A stretch of DNA of 64,000 bases from Phytopseudomonas punonensis (GCF_900142655.1 NZ_FRBQ01000003.1:185750-249749), one strand, 5' to 3'; shown: positions 30,075 through 39,506, counted from the stretch's first letter. The notes: generated by a model from the sequence alone, not told the origin. A program made the numbers and translations.

Positions 30075-31223
30075 ATGTTCACCAGCAAGTTGCCCGCTGT
30101 CGGCACCACCATCTTCACTACCATGTCCCAGCTGGCGGCCCAGACCGGCGCCATCAACCTGTCCCAGGGCTTCCCGGATTTCGATGGCCCCGAAGCGCTA
30201 CGCGAGGCACTGGCCCGGCACGTGGCGGCCGGGCACAACCAGTACGCACCGATGACCGGCCTGCCGGCGTTGCGCGAGCAGATCGCCCTGAAGATCGAGC
30301 GGCTGTACGGTCGCAAGGTCAGTGCGGACAGCGAGGTGACCGTCACGCCGGGCGCCACCCAGGCGATCTTCTGCGCGATTCAGGCGCTGATTCATCCGGG
30401 TGACGAGGCGATCGTCTTCGACCCCTGTTACGACAGCTACGACCCCAGCGTGACGCTGGCCGGCGGGCACTGCGTTCATGTGCCGCTTGCCGCGGGTAAT
30501 TTCGCCATCGACTGGCAGCGCCTGGAAGCAGCGCTGAGCCCGCGTACCCGGTTGATCATCCTCAACACGCCGCACAACCCCAGCGGCGCGCTGATAGGCC
30601 GCGACGAGCTGGACCGCCTGGCCGCGCTGATCCGCGACCGCGACATCCATATCGTCAGCGACGAAGTCTACGAACACCTGGTGTTCGACGGCCGTCAGCA
30701 CGCCAGCGTACTGGCCCATGACGAGCTGTATGCCCGGGCCTTCGTGGTCAGCTCGTTCGGCAAGACCTACCACGTGACTGGCTGGAAGACCGGCTACGTG
30801 GTGGCGCCGCCGGCGTTGAGCGCCGAGTTGCGCAAGGTGCACCAGTACGTCAGCTTCTGCGGGGTGACGCCGCTGCAGTACGCATTGGCCGACTTCATGG
30901 CCGCATGCCCGGAACATTTGGCCGAGCTGCCGGCGTTCTACCAGGCCAAGCGCGACCTGTTCTGCGACCTGCTGGCCGGTTCGCGCTTTACCTTCACGCG
31001 TACGCCGGGCACCTATTTTCAGTTGGCCGACTACTCGGCGATTCGCCCGGATCTGGACGACGTGGCCATGGCCCAATGGCTGACCCGTGAGCATGGCGTG
31101 GCGGCGATCCCGGTGTCGGTGTTCAGTGAGCGGCCGGACCCCGCACAGCGTCTGGTGCGCTTCTGCTTCGCCAAGCGTGAAGACACCCTGCGCCAGGCAG
31201 CTGAAAAACTCAGCGCGATATAG
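30075..31223 (+). CDS. ybdL: methionine/glutamine-type aminotransferase (YbdL-like)
   Basis: 382-residue fold-type I PLP enzyme. The PLP lysine is in SSFGKTYHVTGWKTGY (about residue 235-240), with the aspartate of SDEVYEH and a C-terminal Arg region. YbdL-type enzymes transaminate methionine, glutamine and aromatic amino acids with 2-oxo acids. ATG 30075 (MFTSKLPAVG) is the natural start; a 28-residue upstream extension lies in the promoter region. The omega-amidase gene follows after 61 bp, fitting the glutamine transaminase-omega-amidase pathway. Confidence 0.9.
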   Translation: MFTSKLPAVGTTIFTTMSQLAAQTGAINLSQGFPDFDGPEALREALARHVAAGHNQYAPMTGLPALREQIALKIERLYGRKVSADSEVTVTPGATQAIFCAIQALIHPGDEAIVFDPCYDSYDPSVTLAGGHCVHVPLAAGNFAIDWQRLEAALSPRTRLIILNTPHNPSGALIGRDELDRLAALIRDRDIHIVSDEVYEHLVFDGRQHASVLAHDELYARAFVVSSFGKTYHVTGWKTGYVVAPPALSAELRKVHQYVSFCGVTPLQYALADFMAACPEHLAELPAFYQAKRDLFCDLLAGSRFTFTRTPGTYFQLADYSAIRPDLDDVAMAQWLTREHGVAAIPVSVFSERPDPAQRLVRFCFAKREDTLRQAAEKLSAI

Positions 31224-31227
31224 CCGT

Positions 31228-31262
31228 GTAGGGTGGGCAACCGCGAAGCGTTGTCCACCACC
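31228..31262. repeat. dispersed hairpin repeat (GTAGGGTGG family)
   Basis: GTAGGGTGGGCAACC...GTTGTCCACC folds into a hairpin with CGC-GAA-GCG at the tip. A second copy, inverted, is at 54797-54826. It lies between ybdL and the omega-amidase and may stabilise or attenuate the transcript. Confidence 0.6.
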
Positions 31263-31284
31263 TAGCCTCATGGGAGGGCTATCG

Positions 31285-32067
31285 ATGAGCAAGCAAGACC
31301 ACCTCGAACTGGCGCTGATCCAGAGTGACCTGGCCTGGCACGACCCGGCGGCCAACCGCAGCCACTTCGAGACGCAGCTGCAGCAGGCTGCGGGCGCCGA
31401 CCTGGTGATCCTGCCGGAGATGTTCAGCACCGGCTTTTCCATGCAGTCCGCCGAGCTGGCCGAGCCGGAAGGCGGGCCCACCAGCCAGTGGCTCAGCGAG
31501 CAGGCGCAGCGTTTCAATGCGGTGATCACCGGTAGCCTGATCATCCAGGCCGCCGATGGCAGCTACCGCAATCGCCTGCTGTGGGCGCGGCCGGATGGTT
31601 CGCTGGCCCACTACGACAAGCGCCACCTGTTTCGCATGGCCGGTGAACACCAGCACTATGCCGCCGGCGAGCGCCAGGCTGTGTTCGAGGTCAAGGGTTG
31701 GCGGGTGCGCCCGCTGATCTGCTACGACCTGCGCTTCCCGGTATGGAGCCGCGATGCCGAAGGCACCGACCTGCTGCTCTACACCGCCAACTGGCCGGCA
31801 GCGCGCCGCCTGCACTGGAACCGCCTGCTACCGGCGCGTGCCATCGAAAACCTTTGCTACGTGGCAGCGGTCAATCGCATCGGCGTGGACGGCAAGGGCC
31901 ATCCCTACAGCGGCGATTCCCAGGTACTGGATTTCCAGGGCGACAGCCTGCTCGATGCCGGCGATAGGGCAGGCGTATTCCGCCAGCGCCTCGACGCCGC
32001 CGCCCTGGCCGCCTACCGCGAGCGTTTCCCGGCGCATCAAGATGCCGATCCGTTCGAGTTTCGCTGA
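31285..32067 (+). CDS. omega-amidase, carbon-nitrogen hydrolase family (YafV-like)
   Basis: 260 residues from ATG 31285 with GGGAGGGC upstream. Nitrilase-superfamily triad: Glu in LPEMFSTGF, Lys in YDKRHLF, Cys in ICYDLRFP. It closely fits the YafV/MtnU omega-amidases, which hydrolyse 2-oxoglutaramate (from glutamine transamination) to 2-oxoglutarate and ammonia. That matches the transaminase gene upstream and drives its reaction forward. A hairpin follows the stop. Confidence 0.9.
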   Translation: MSKQDHLELALIQSDLAWHDPAANRSHFETQLQQAAGADLVILPEMFSTGFSMQSAELAEPEGGPTSQWLSEQAQRFNAVITGSLIIQAADGSYRNRLLWARPDGSLAHYDKRHLFRMAGEHQHYAAGERQAVFEVKGWRVRPLICYDLRFPVWSRDAEGTDLLLYTANWPAARRLHWNRLLPARAIENLCYVAAVNRIGVDGKGHPYSGDSQVLDFQGDSLLDAGDRAGVFRQRLDAAALAAYRERFPAHQDADPFEFR

Positions 32068-32078
32068 GCCAGAAACGC

Positions 32079-32115
32079 CACCGGCCCGGTTCGCGCGAGC
32101 GAGACCGGGCCGGTG
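32079..32115. terminator. hairpin between convergent genes
   Basis: Perfect 12-bp GC-rich stem (32079-32090 with 32104-32115), no T-run. It is placed between the convergent omega-amidase and alcohol dehydrogenase genes and probably acts as a transcription end or RNA stabiliser. Confidence 0.6.
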
Positions 32116-32133
32116 TGCCATCAGGCGCCGACG

Positions 32134-33198
32134 TTACGCGGCGTTCTGATCCTTGGCCAGGGAGGCCATGTCGATCACGAAGCGGTACTTCACATCACTC
32201 TTGAGCATGCGCTCGTAGGCTTCGTTGATGTTCTGGATATCGATCATCTCGATTTCCGAAACGATGCCGTGTTCGGCGCAGAAATCCAGCATCTCCTGGG
32301 TCTCGGCGATGCCGCCGATCAACGAGCCGGCCAGGCGGCGGCGCTTGAAGATCAGCCCGAAGACTTCCGGCGACGGGTGCGGCGAGTCCGGTGCGCCGAC
32401 CAGGGTCATGGTGGCATCGCGCTTGAGCAGCCCGAGGAAGGCATCCAGGTTGTGCGGCGCGGCGACGGTGTTGAGGATGAAATCGAAGCTGTTGGCGTGG
32501 GCGGCCATCTCGTCGGCGTTCTTCGATACCACGACTTCGGCCGCGCCGAGGCGCAGGGCGTCTTCACGCTTGTTCGGCGAGGTGGTGAACAGCACCACAT
32601 GAGCGCCCATGGCGGCAGCGATCTTCACGCCCATGTGGCCGAGGCCACCGAGGCCGACGATACCCACCTTGTCGCCCGGCTTGACGTTCCACTGGCGCAG
32701 CGGTGAGTAGGTGGTAATACCGGCGCACAGCAGCGGGGCAACGGCGGCCAGGTTGTCGGTGTGGCTGATGCGCAGGACGAATTTCTGGTCGACGACGATA
32801 GCGTCGGAGTAACCGCCAAAGGTGTTCTCGCCACCGAATACCGGGCCGTTGTAGGTGCCGGTGAAGCCGTTCTCGCAATACTGCTCCAGCCCTTCGGAGC
32901 AGGACGAACAGCTCTGGCAGCTGTCGACCATGCAGCCGACGCCGGCCAGATCACCGACCTTGAAGGTCGTTACCGCGCTGCCCACTGCGGTGACCTTGCC
33001 GACGATCTCGTGGCCCGGTACCGACGGGTAGAGGGTGTTCTTCCACTCGTTGCGCGCGGTGTGCAGGTCGGAGTGGCAAACGCCGCAGTAGAGGATATCG
33101 ATCTGCACGTCGTGGGTACCGACGGCGCGGCGCTGAAAGCGATGGGGCGCGAGAGGTTTGCTGGAGTCCTGAGCGGCATAGCCGAGAATGGTGGTCAT
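32134..33198 (-). CDS. zinc-dependent NAD(P) alcohol/aldehyde dehydrogenase (YahK/CAD type)
   Basis: 354 residues from ATG 33198 (AGGAATT upstream). MDR fold: catalytic zinc site CGVCHSD and GHE, structural zinc cysteines in the CQSCSSCSEGLEQYC stretch, and a Rossmann motif GLGGLGHMG near residue 187. Closest in pattern to YahK/cinnamyl alcohol dehydrogenase-like enzymes, which reduce a broad range of aldehydes with NADPH. It is a single gene, and the real substrate is not evident. Confidence 0.92.
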   Translation of the reverse strand: MTTILGYAAQDSSKPLAPHRFQRRAVGTHDVQIDILYCGVCHSDLHTARNEWKNTLYPSVPGHEIVGKVTAVGSAVTTFKVGDLAGVGCMVDSCQSCSSCSEGLEQYCENGFTGTYNGPVFGGENTFGGYSDAIVVDQKFVLRISHTDNLAAVAPLLCAGITTYSPLRQWNVKPGDKVGIVGLGGLGHMGVKIAAAMGAHVVLFTTSPNKREDALRLGAAEVVVSKNADEMAAHANSFDFILNTVAAPHNLDAFLGLLKRDATMTLVGAPDSPHPSPEVFGLIFKRRRLAGSLIGGIAETQEMLDFCAEHGIVSEIEMIDIQNINEAYERMLKSDVKYRFVIDMASLAKDQNAA

Positions 33199-33410
33199 GG
33201 GCAATTCCTGTCTGTTGTGAATCAGCGGCTTGTGGCCGCGGCAGTGGATAAGCGTAGTGCAGGCCCGGGTCGGGTGGATTGCACAATCCTGTCGCTGTCT
33301 GTCCTGATCCTCCGTGGCCTGTTAAGAAAGTACCGCCCGCTAGATGGTTCCCGCGCATGCATATGTGCAGGTGAATCACGCGCTGTATGAGCGATCTGGT
33401 TCTGCAGAGG

Positions 33411-34301
33411 CTACCGGCTGTTGATGCGTGCGCGCAGCCGCGGGGTCAGCTCGTCGAACAGCGTCTGTACCGAGCGCAGTGCCAGGCAGTCCGGTCGGGT
33501 CAGCAACCAAAGATCGGTGTCGCAGGCGAGCAGGGCGTCGCTCAGGCGCTCCACGTCATCGAGGCTACGGGCCATGAAGTCGGGCAGGGCGGCGACACCC
33601 ATGCCGGCCTGCACCAGCGTGGCGACGGCAGACATGCTGTTGCAGCGGTGGCGCGGCACCAGGCTGGGGTGTACCTGCTGGCGCCAGGCCACGGTGATGT
33701 GGTCGGGCATCGAGTCGTCGGGCGCGATCCAGGGTACCGATGTAGGCGACTGCTGGAATGCCTCACGATGCTCCGGGCGGCCGAAGATGTAATAGGCGGT
33801 ATGGCCGAGCTGCCGGCCTACCAGGTGTTCGGGCGGCGCGTTGGACAGGCGCAGGGCGATATCGGCATCGCGGCGGCTGAGGTTGGCGAAGGTGTTGGTG
33901 GTCGCCAGCTCCAGGGATAGCGCCGGGTAGCGCGGCATTAGCTCCGCCAGGCTGGGCAGCAGTAGGTTCTGCAGCACGGCGTCGGTGCAGGTCAGGCGTA
34001 CAGTGCCGCTGATGACCTTTTCGCCGTGCTGCAGGGCGATACGCGCCGCTTCCAGTGCCTGTTCGGCGCGCTCGGCCTGCTCGGCCAGTGCCTGGGCACT
34101 CTGGGTTGGCATGTAGCCGCGGCGGCTTTTCTCGAACAGCGCGATGCCGAGGCTGGCTTCCAGCTTGCGGATAGCACGAAAGACTGTCGATACATCCACC
34201 TGCAATTGCTCTGCGGCCCGCGCTAGAGAGCGTCCGCGCACCAGGGCGAGCACCAGAGCAAGATCGACGTGGCTGACCTGATATTGCGTGGATGCAATCA
34301 T
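33411..34301 (-). CDS. LysR family regulator, likely of the putrescine cluster
   Basis: 296 residues from ATG 34301. HTH: LALVLALVRGRSLARAAEQL then VDVSTVFRAIRKLEASLG; effector domain follows. The open frame continues upstream to 35597, but that part is antisense to puuA and is not coding. It is divergent from puuA (156 bp), with a LysR-type inverted repeat over its own start codon, so it is the best candidate regulator of the polyamine genes. Confidence 0.9.
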   Translation of the reverse strand: MIASTQYQVSHVDLALVLALVRGRSLARAAEQLQVDVSTVFRAIRKLEASLGIALFEKSRRGYMPTQSAQALAEQAERAEQALEAARIALQHGEKVISGTVRLTCTDAVLQNLLLPSLAELMPRYPALSLELATTNTFANLSRRDADIALRLSNAPPEHLVGRQLGHTAYYIFGRPEHREAFQQSPTSVPWIAPDDSMPDHITVAWRQQVHPSLVPRHRCNSMSAVATLVQAGMGVAALPDFMARSLDDVERLSDALLACDTDLWLLTRPDCLALRSVQTLFDELTPRLRARINSR

Positions 34302-34308
34302 AAATTGC
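34294..34308. promoter_or_regulatory. LysR-type operator
   Basis: GCAAT-CATAA-ATTGC is a perfect 5-bp inverted repeat with a 5-bp centre, spanning the start codon of the LysR gene in the divergent spacer before puuA. The position suits autoregulation and control of the puu genes. Confidence 0.5.
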
Positions 34309-34457
34309 TCTGCTGCTAGTATCGGTTGCGTGTGCGCCCACTTATACTCAAGGCGTTGCCTAGAATCAAATCCGCTAGCGGATACCCAGAATAATGAGGC
34401 GCAAAGGCTCGTGAGATGTCTTCCGCGGGCGCGCCGATGCGAAAGGATGTATTTCCC

Positions 34458-35840
34458 ATGACTTCGGTTTCCCCACGTGTCGTTCAGCTCAACGAAGCGA
34501 ACACTTTCCTCAAGGATCACCCGGAGATTCAGTACGTCGACCTGCTGATCACCGACATGAACGGCATCGTGCGTGGCAAGCGCGTCGAGCGCGCTAGCCT
34601 GCACAAGGTCTATGAAAAAGGCATCAACCTGCCGGCTTCGCTGTTCGCTCTGGACATCAACGGTTCCACGGTGGAAAGCACCGGCCTGGGCCTGGATATC
34701 GGCGACTCTGACCGGATCTGCTATCCGATCCCCGACACCCTGTGCAAAGAGCCGTGGCAGAAGCGCCCAACAGCGCAACTGCTGATGACCATGCACGAGC
34801 TGGACGGCGCGCCGTTCTTCGCCGACCCCCGTGAAGTGCTGCGCCAGATAGTTGAGAAGTTCGACGAGCTGGGCCTGACCATCTGCGCCGCTTTCGAGCT
34901 GGAGTTCTACCTGATCGACCAGGAGAACGTGAACGGCCGTCCGCAGCCGCCGCGTTCGCCGATTTCCGGTAAGCGCCCGATCTCCACTCAGGTCTACCTG
35001 ATCGACGATCTCGACGAGTATGTCGACTGCCTGCAGGACATGCTCGAAGCCGCCAAGGAACAAGACCTGCCGGCCGACGCCATCGTCAAGGAAAGTGCCC
35101 CGGCTCAGTTCGAGGTCAACCTGCACCACGTCGAGGACGCCATCAAGGCCTGCGACTATGCCGTGCTGCTCAAGCGCCTGATCAAGAATATCGCCTACGA
35201 CCACGAGATGGACTCGACCTTTATGGCCAAGCCTTATCCTGGCCAGGCGGGTAACGGTCTGCACGTGCACATCTCGCTGCTCGACAAGAAAACCGGCCAG
35301 AACATCTTCGCCACCGACGATCCTGAGCACCATGCGCCGCTGCGCAATGCCATTGCCGGGATTCTCGACACCATGCCAGCGTCGATGGCCTTCCTGTGCC
35401 CGAACGTCAACTCCTACCGCCGCTTCGGCGCACAGTTCTACGTGCCGAACGCGCCAAGCTGGGGGATGGACAACCGCACTGTGGCGGTACGTGTACCGAC
35501 TGGCAGCAGCGACGCGATCCGCATCGAACACCGCGTAGCCGGTGCCGACGCCAACCCGTACCTGATGATGGCTTCGATCCTCGCCGGTATTCACCACGGT
35601 CTGACCAACAAGCTGGAACCGTGCGCGCCCATCGAGGGCAACTCGTACGAGCAGCTCGAGCAGAGCCTGCCGAACAACCTGCGTGACGCCCTACGTCAGC
35701 TGGACGAAAGCGAAGTGATGAACAAGTACATCCGCCCCGAATACATCGACATCTTCGTCGCCTGTAAGGAAGCGGAAATGCATGAGTTCGAGACCACCAT
35801 TTCCGACCTCGAATACAACTGGTACCTGCATACCGTCTGA
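34458..35840 (+). CDS. puuA: gamma-glutamylputrescine synthetase (glutamine synthetase family)
   Basis: 460 residues from ATG 34458 (AAGGA upstream; an extra 14 codons are possible). Glutamine synthetase fold: the first metal-binding segment AAFELEFYLID and the NGLHVHIS loop with active-site histidines, but shorter and unlike GlnA at the adenylylation region. The pattern matches PuuA/PauA/SpuB enzymes that ligate glutamate to putrescine. It starts a run of all four enzymes of the gamma-glutamylated putrescine route, which supports the assignment over other GS-like ligases. Confidence 0.9.
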   Translation: MTSVSPRVVQLNEANTFLKDHPEIQYVDLLITDMNGIVRGKRVERASLHKVYEKGINLPASLFALDINGSTVESTGLGLDIGDSDRICYPIPDTLCKEPWQKRPTAQLLMTMHELDGAPFFADPREVLRQIVEKFDELGLTICAAFELEFYLIDQENVNGRPQPPRSPISGKRPISTQVYLIDDLDEYVDCLQDMLEAAKEQDLPADAIVKESAPAQFEVNLHHVEDAIKACDYAVLLKRLIKNIAYDHEMDSTFMAKPYPGQAGNGLHVHISLLDKKTGQNIFATDDPEHHAPLRNAIAGILDTMPASMAFLCPNVNSYRRFGAQFYVPNAPSWGMDNRTVAVRVPTGSSDAIRIEHRVAGADANPYLMMASILAGIHHGLTNKLEPCAPIEGNSYEQLEQSLPNNLRDALRQLDESEVMNKYIRPEYIDIFVACKEAEMHEFETTISDLEYNWYLHTV

Positions 35841-35853
35841 TGGAGTGAAGAAC

Positions 35854-37347
35854 ATGACAACCATGACTCGCCAGGATTGGGAGCAGCGTTACCAGAGCCT
35901 GCGTATCGAAGGTCGTGCCTTCATCGATGGCACGTATCGCGATGCCTTAGGCGGTGCGACTTTCGACAGCATCAGCCCGGTGGACGGTCGTCAGCTGGCC
36001 ACTGTGGCCAGCTGCATGGCCGAAGACGCCGAGCTTGCCGTCAAGGCCGCTCGCGAGGTTTTCGAGCGTGGTGACTGGGCAAAACTTGCCCCGGCGCAAC
36101 GCAAGCGTGTGCTGATCGCCTTTGCCGATAAGCTGCTGGCCAATGCCGAGGAGCTGGCGCTGCTGGAAACCCTCGACATGGGCAAGCCGATCGGTGATTC
36201 GCTGAGCATCGACGTACCCGGCGCAGCCAATGCTATCCGCTGGAGCGCCGAGGCCATCGACAAGCTGTATGACGAAGTCGCGCCTACGCCTCACGACCAG
36301 CTTGGCCTGGTGACCCGTGAAGCGGTCGGTGTGGTGGCAGCTATCGTGCCGTGGAACTTCCCGCTGCTTATGTCCAGCTGGAAGCTCGGCCCGGCCCTGG
36401 CTTGCGGCAACTCGGTGATCCTAAAGCCTTCCGAGAAGTCGCCGCTGACCGCCATCCGCGTCGCCCAGCTGGCGTTGGAAGCCGGTATTCCAGCCGGCGT
36501 GTTCAACGTGCTGCCGGGTTACGGCCACACCGTGGGCAAGGCCCTGGCCCTGCACATGGACGTCGACACCATCGTGTTCACCGGCTCCACCAAGATCGCC
36601 AAGCAACTGATGATCTATTCCGGTGAGTCGAACATGAAGCGCGTGTGGCTGGAGGCCGGCGGCAAGAGTCCGAACATCGTCTTCGCCGATGCACCGGATC
36701 TGCAGGCCGCAGCCGATGCAGCCGCTACCGCCATCGCCTTCAACCAGGGCGAAGTCTGCGTCGCCGGCTCGCGCCTGCTGGTGGAAAGCTCGATCAAGGA
36801 GCGCTTCCTGCCGATGGTGGTCGAGGCGCTGCAGAAGTGGAAGCCCGGTCATGCCCTGGAGCCGGACACCCGTGTCGGGGCACTGGTCGATGACGGCCAC
36901 CTGGCTACCGTGCTCGGTTTCATCGAGTCCGGGCGCGAGGAGGGCGCAGAGATTCTCACCGGTGGTGAGCGCGCCCTGCAGGAGACCGGTGGCAGCTACG
37001 TGCAGCCGACCATCTTCGCGGGTGTGAACAACGCCATGCGCATCGCTCGCGAAGAGATCTTCGGGCCGGTGCTGTCGGTGATCACCTTCGACAGCGACGA
37101 AGAAGCCATCCGCATCGCCAACGACACGCCCTATGGCCTGGCAGCTGCCGTATGGACACGCGACATCTCCCGAGCCCACCGCACCGCTCGTGCGCTGCGT
37201 GCTGGCAGCGTGTGGGTCAACCAGTACGACGGCGGCGACATGACCGCGCCGTTTGGTGGCTTCAAGCAATCGGGCAATGGCCGCGACAAGTCGCTGCATG
37301 CCTTTGACAAGTACACCGAACTCAAGGCGACCTGGATCAAACTTTGA
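35854..37347 (+). CDS. puuC: gamma-glutamyl-gamma-aminobutyraldehyde dehydrogenase
   Basis: 497-residue aldehyde dehydrogenase. Landmarks: PWNFPLLMSSWK, KPSEKSP, FTGSTKIAK, the catalytic Glu in LEAGGKSPNIVF, catalytic Cys in NQGEVCVAGSR and EEIFGPVLSV. It oxidises gamma-glutamyl-gamma-aminobutyraldehyde to gamma-glutamyl-GABA; close relatives (KauB/PauC) accept several amino-aldehydes. ATG 35854 has GGAG upstream and is 13 bp after puuA, so it is in the same operon. Confidence 0.92.
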   Translation: MTTMTRQDWEQRYQSLRIEGRAFIDGTYRDALGGATFDSISPVDGRQLATVASCMAEDAELAVKAAREVFERGDWAKLAPAQRKRVLIAFADKLLANAEELALLETLDMGKPIGDSLSIDVPGAANAIRWSAEAIDKLYDEVAPTPHDQLGLVTREAVGVVAAIVPWNFPLLMSSWKLGPALACGNSVILKPSEKSPLTAIRVAQLALEAGIPAGVFNVLPGYGHTVGKALALHMDVDTIVFTGSTKIAKQLMIYSGESNMKRVWLEAGGKSPNIVFADAPDLQAAADAAATAIAFNQGEVCVAGSRLLVESSIKERFLPMVVEALQKWKPGHALEPDTRVGALVDDGHLATVLGFIESGREEGAEILTGGERALQETGGSYVQPTIFAGVNNAMRIAREEIFGPVLSVITFDSDEEAIRIANDTPYGLAAAVWTRDISRAHRTARALRAGSVWVNQYDGGDMTAPFGGFKQSGNGRDKSLHAFDKYTELKATWIKL

Positions 37348-37420
37348 GGTTAAAAAACGACCTCGCTTGGTCTCGGATGGATTTGCCCCAAGGCGGAGCA
37401 TTGGAGTTAAGGAGTTTCAC

Positions 37421-38698
37421 ATGACTCAACACGTCGACAGTTACTACGCCGCCTCGCGTAACCCGCGGGTCGATTACCCAGCGCTCAACGAAGTCGTCGA
37501 GACGGATGTGTGCGTCATCGGCGCCGGTTACACCGGCCTTTCCACCGCGCTGTTCCTGCTGGAAAACGGTTTTCGCGTCACCGTGCTGGAAGCCGCCAAA
37601 GTCGGTTTCGGCGCCTCGGGCCGTAACGGCGGGCAGATCGTCAACAGCTACAGCCGCGATATCGATGTCATCGAAAAGCAGGTCGGCGCGCGTCAGGCAC
37701 AGTTGCTCGGCGAGATGGCCTTCGAAGGCGGGCGCATCATTCGTGAGCGCATTGCCAAGTACAACATTCAGTGCGACCTGAAAGATGGCGGTGTATTCGC
37801 TGCCATCACGGGCAAGCAGATGGGCCATCTCGAGGCTCAGAAGAAGCTGTGGGAGCGCTACGGCCATACCCAGCTAGAGCTGATGGACGAGCGCCGCATC
37901 CGTGAAGTGGTCGGCACCGAGCGCTATGTCGGCGGCATGCTGGACATGAGCGGTGGGCATATCCATCCGCTCAACCTGGCCCTCGGCGAAGCCGCAGCGG
38001 TCACCTCGCTGGGTGGCTCGATTTACGAGCAGAGCCCGGCGACGCGTATCGACCGTGGCCCGCAGCCTGTGGTGCACACGCCGAATGGGCAGGTGAAGGC
38101 CAAGTTCGTGGTGGTGGCGGGTAACGCCTATCTGGGCGGTTTGATGCCGGAACTGGCGGCCAAGTCGATGCCCTGCGGCACCCAGGTGCTGACCACCGAG
38201 CCGCTGTCCGATGAGATGGCACGCAGCCTGCTGCCGCAAGATTACTGCGTGGAAGACTGCAACTACCTGCTCGACTACTACCGCCTCAGCGCCGACAAAC
38301 GCCTGATCTTCGGCGGTGGCGTGGTCTACGGCGCCCGTGACCCGGCAGATATCGAAGCGATCATCCGCCCCAAGCTGCTCAAGACCTTTCCGCAGCTCAA
38401 AGACGTGAAGATCGATTACACCTGGACCGGCAACTTCCTGCTGACTCTGTCGCGCCTGCCTCAGGTCGGCCGCATTGGCGACAACATCTACTACTCCCAG
38501 GGTTGCAGCGGCCATGGCGTGACCTACACGCACCTGGCCGGCAAGGTGCTGGCCGAGGCGCTGCGTGGCCAGGCCGAGCGCTTCGATGCGTTTGCCGGCC
38601 TGCCGCATTACCCGTTCCCGGGTGGGCGGCTGCTGCGCGTGCCATTTACCGCCTTAGGCGCCGTGTACTACCAGCTGCGTGATCGGCTGGGTATCTGA
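37421..38698 (+). CDS. puuB: gamma-glutamylputrescine oxidoreductase
   Basis: 425-residue FAD-dependent DAO-type oxidoreductase. The dinucleotide-binding motif VIGAGYTGLSTALFL is at about residue 30-44, and FGASGRNGGQ is typical of PuuB/PauB. It oxidises gamma-glutamylputrescine to gamma-glutamyl-gamma-aminobutyraldehyde, ammonia and H2O2. ATG 37421 has AAGGAG at ideal spacing; the longer frame overlaps puuC and is rejected. Third gene of the operon. Confidence 0.93.
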   Translation: MTQHVDSYYAASRNPRVDYPALNEVVETDVCVIGAGYTGLSTALFLLENGFRVTVLEAAKVGFGASGRNGGQIVNSYSRDIDVIEKQVGARQAQLLGEMAFEGGRIIRERIAKYNIQCDLKDGGVFAAITGKQMGHLEAQKKLWERYGHTQLELMDERRIREVVGTERYVGGMLDMSGGHIHPLNLALGEAAAVTSLGGSIYEQSPATRIDRGPQPVVHTPNGQVKAKFVVVAGNAYLGGLMPELAAKSMPCGTQVLTTEPLSDEMARSLLPQDYCVEDCNYLLDYYRLSADKRLIFGGGVVYGARDPADIEAIIRPKLLKTFPQLKDVKIDYTWTGNFLLTLSRLPQVGRIGDNIYYSQGCSGHGVTYTHLAGKVLAEALRGQAERFDAFAGLPHYPFPGGRLLRVPFTALGAVYYQLRDRLGI

Positions 38699-38704
38699 TG
38701 CTGT

Positions 38705-38734
38705 GCCTGCCGGCGTGATCGTCGGCAGGCTTTT
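38705..38734 (+). terminator. hairpin/attenuator between puuB and puuD
   Basis: GCCTGCCG (38705-38712) pairs with CGGCAGGC (38723-38730), followed by TTTT. It sits in the 50-bp gap before puuD and probably lowers or terminates readthrough. Confidence 0.6.
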
Positions 38735-38748
38735 CCGGAGAGAAGACC

Positions 38749-39504
38749 ATGACCCGCATGCCCCTGATCGGTGTGACTGCCTGCCGGCAGATGCTTGGTA
38801 AATACGATTCGCACACGGTCGGCGACAAGTACGTCGAAGCGGCTGCCTACGCTGGCCTGCCGGTGGTTCTGCCTGCGCGCGGCAAGCCGAGTGACCCGCA
38901 CCAGTTGCTTGAGCAACTGGACGGCATTCTGTTCACCGGCTCGCCGTCCAACGTGGAGCCGCACCATTACCAGGGCACGCCAAGCCTGGAGGGCACCCAG
39001 CACGACCCGAGCCGCGACGCTAACACCTTGCCGTTGCTGCGCCTGGCAATCGAGAAAGGCGTGCCGGTGTTCTGCATCTGCCGCGGCTTCCAGGAGCTCA
39101 ACGTGAGCTTGGGCGGCACCCTGCACCAGCGTGTGCAGGATCTGCCGGGCTATATGGATCACCGTGAGCCGCAGCGCGACTCGGTCGCCGAGCAGTACGC
39201 GCCGCAGCATGCGGTGGCGGTGCAGGCTGGTGGTGTGTTCGAGCGTATCGGCCTGCCGGCGCAGTTTCAGGTCAACTCGCTGCACAGCCAGGGCGTCGAC
39301 CGCCTGGCCGAGCGTCTGCGTGTCGAAGCGCTAGCGCCGGATGGTCTCGTTGAAGCCGTATCGATTCCTGACTCAGCAGGCTTCCTGATCGGCGTGCAAT
39401 GGCACCCGGAGTGGCGTTTCACCGAAAACCCCGAGTCGCTGAAGCTTTTCGAAGCCTTCCGCGACGCCTGCCAGGCTTACGCCGCGGCACGTAGTACCCG
39501 CTGA
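38749..39504 (+). CDS. puuD: gamma-glutamyl-GABA hydrolase
   Basis: 251-residue class I glutamine amidotransferase-like hydrolase (Peptidase C26). Nucleophile Cys in FCICRGFQELNV, His and Glu in QWHPEW. It releases GABA and glutamate from gamma-glutamyl-GABA, the last step of the pathway whose earlier enzymes lie directly upstream. Start ATG 38749 has GGAGAG upstream. Confidence 0.93.
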   Translation: MTRMPLIGVTACRQMLGKYDSHTVGDKYVEAAAYAGLPVVLPARGKPSDPHQLLEQLDGILFTGSPSNVEPHHYQGTPSLEGTQHDPSRDANTLPLLRLAIEKGVPVFCICRGFQELNVSLGGTLHQRVQDLPGYMDHREPQRDSVAEQYAPQHAVAVQAGGVFERIGLPAQFQVNSLHSQGVDRLAERLRVEALAPDGLVEAVSIPDSAGFLIGVQWHPEWRFTENPESLKLFEAFRDACQAYAAARSTR

Positions 39505-39506
39505 AT

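Noticed and set aside
34302..35597. Upstream extension of the LysR frame giving a 728-residue protein
   Set aside because: The extra 432 codons are antisense to puuA; normal LysR length is reached from ATG 34301.
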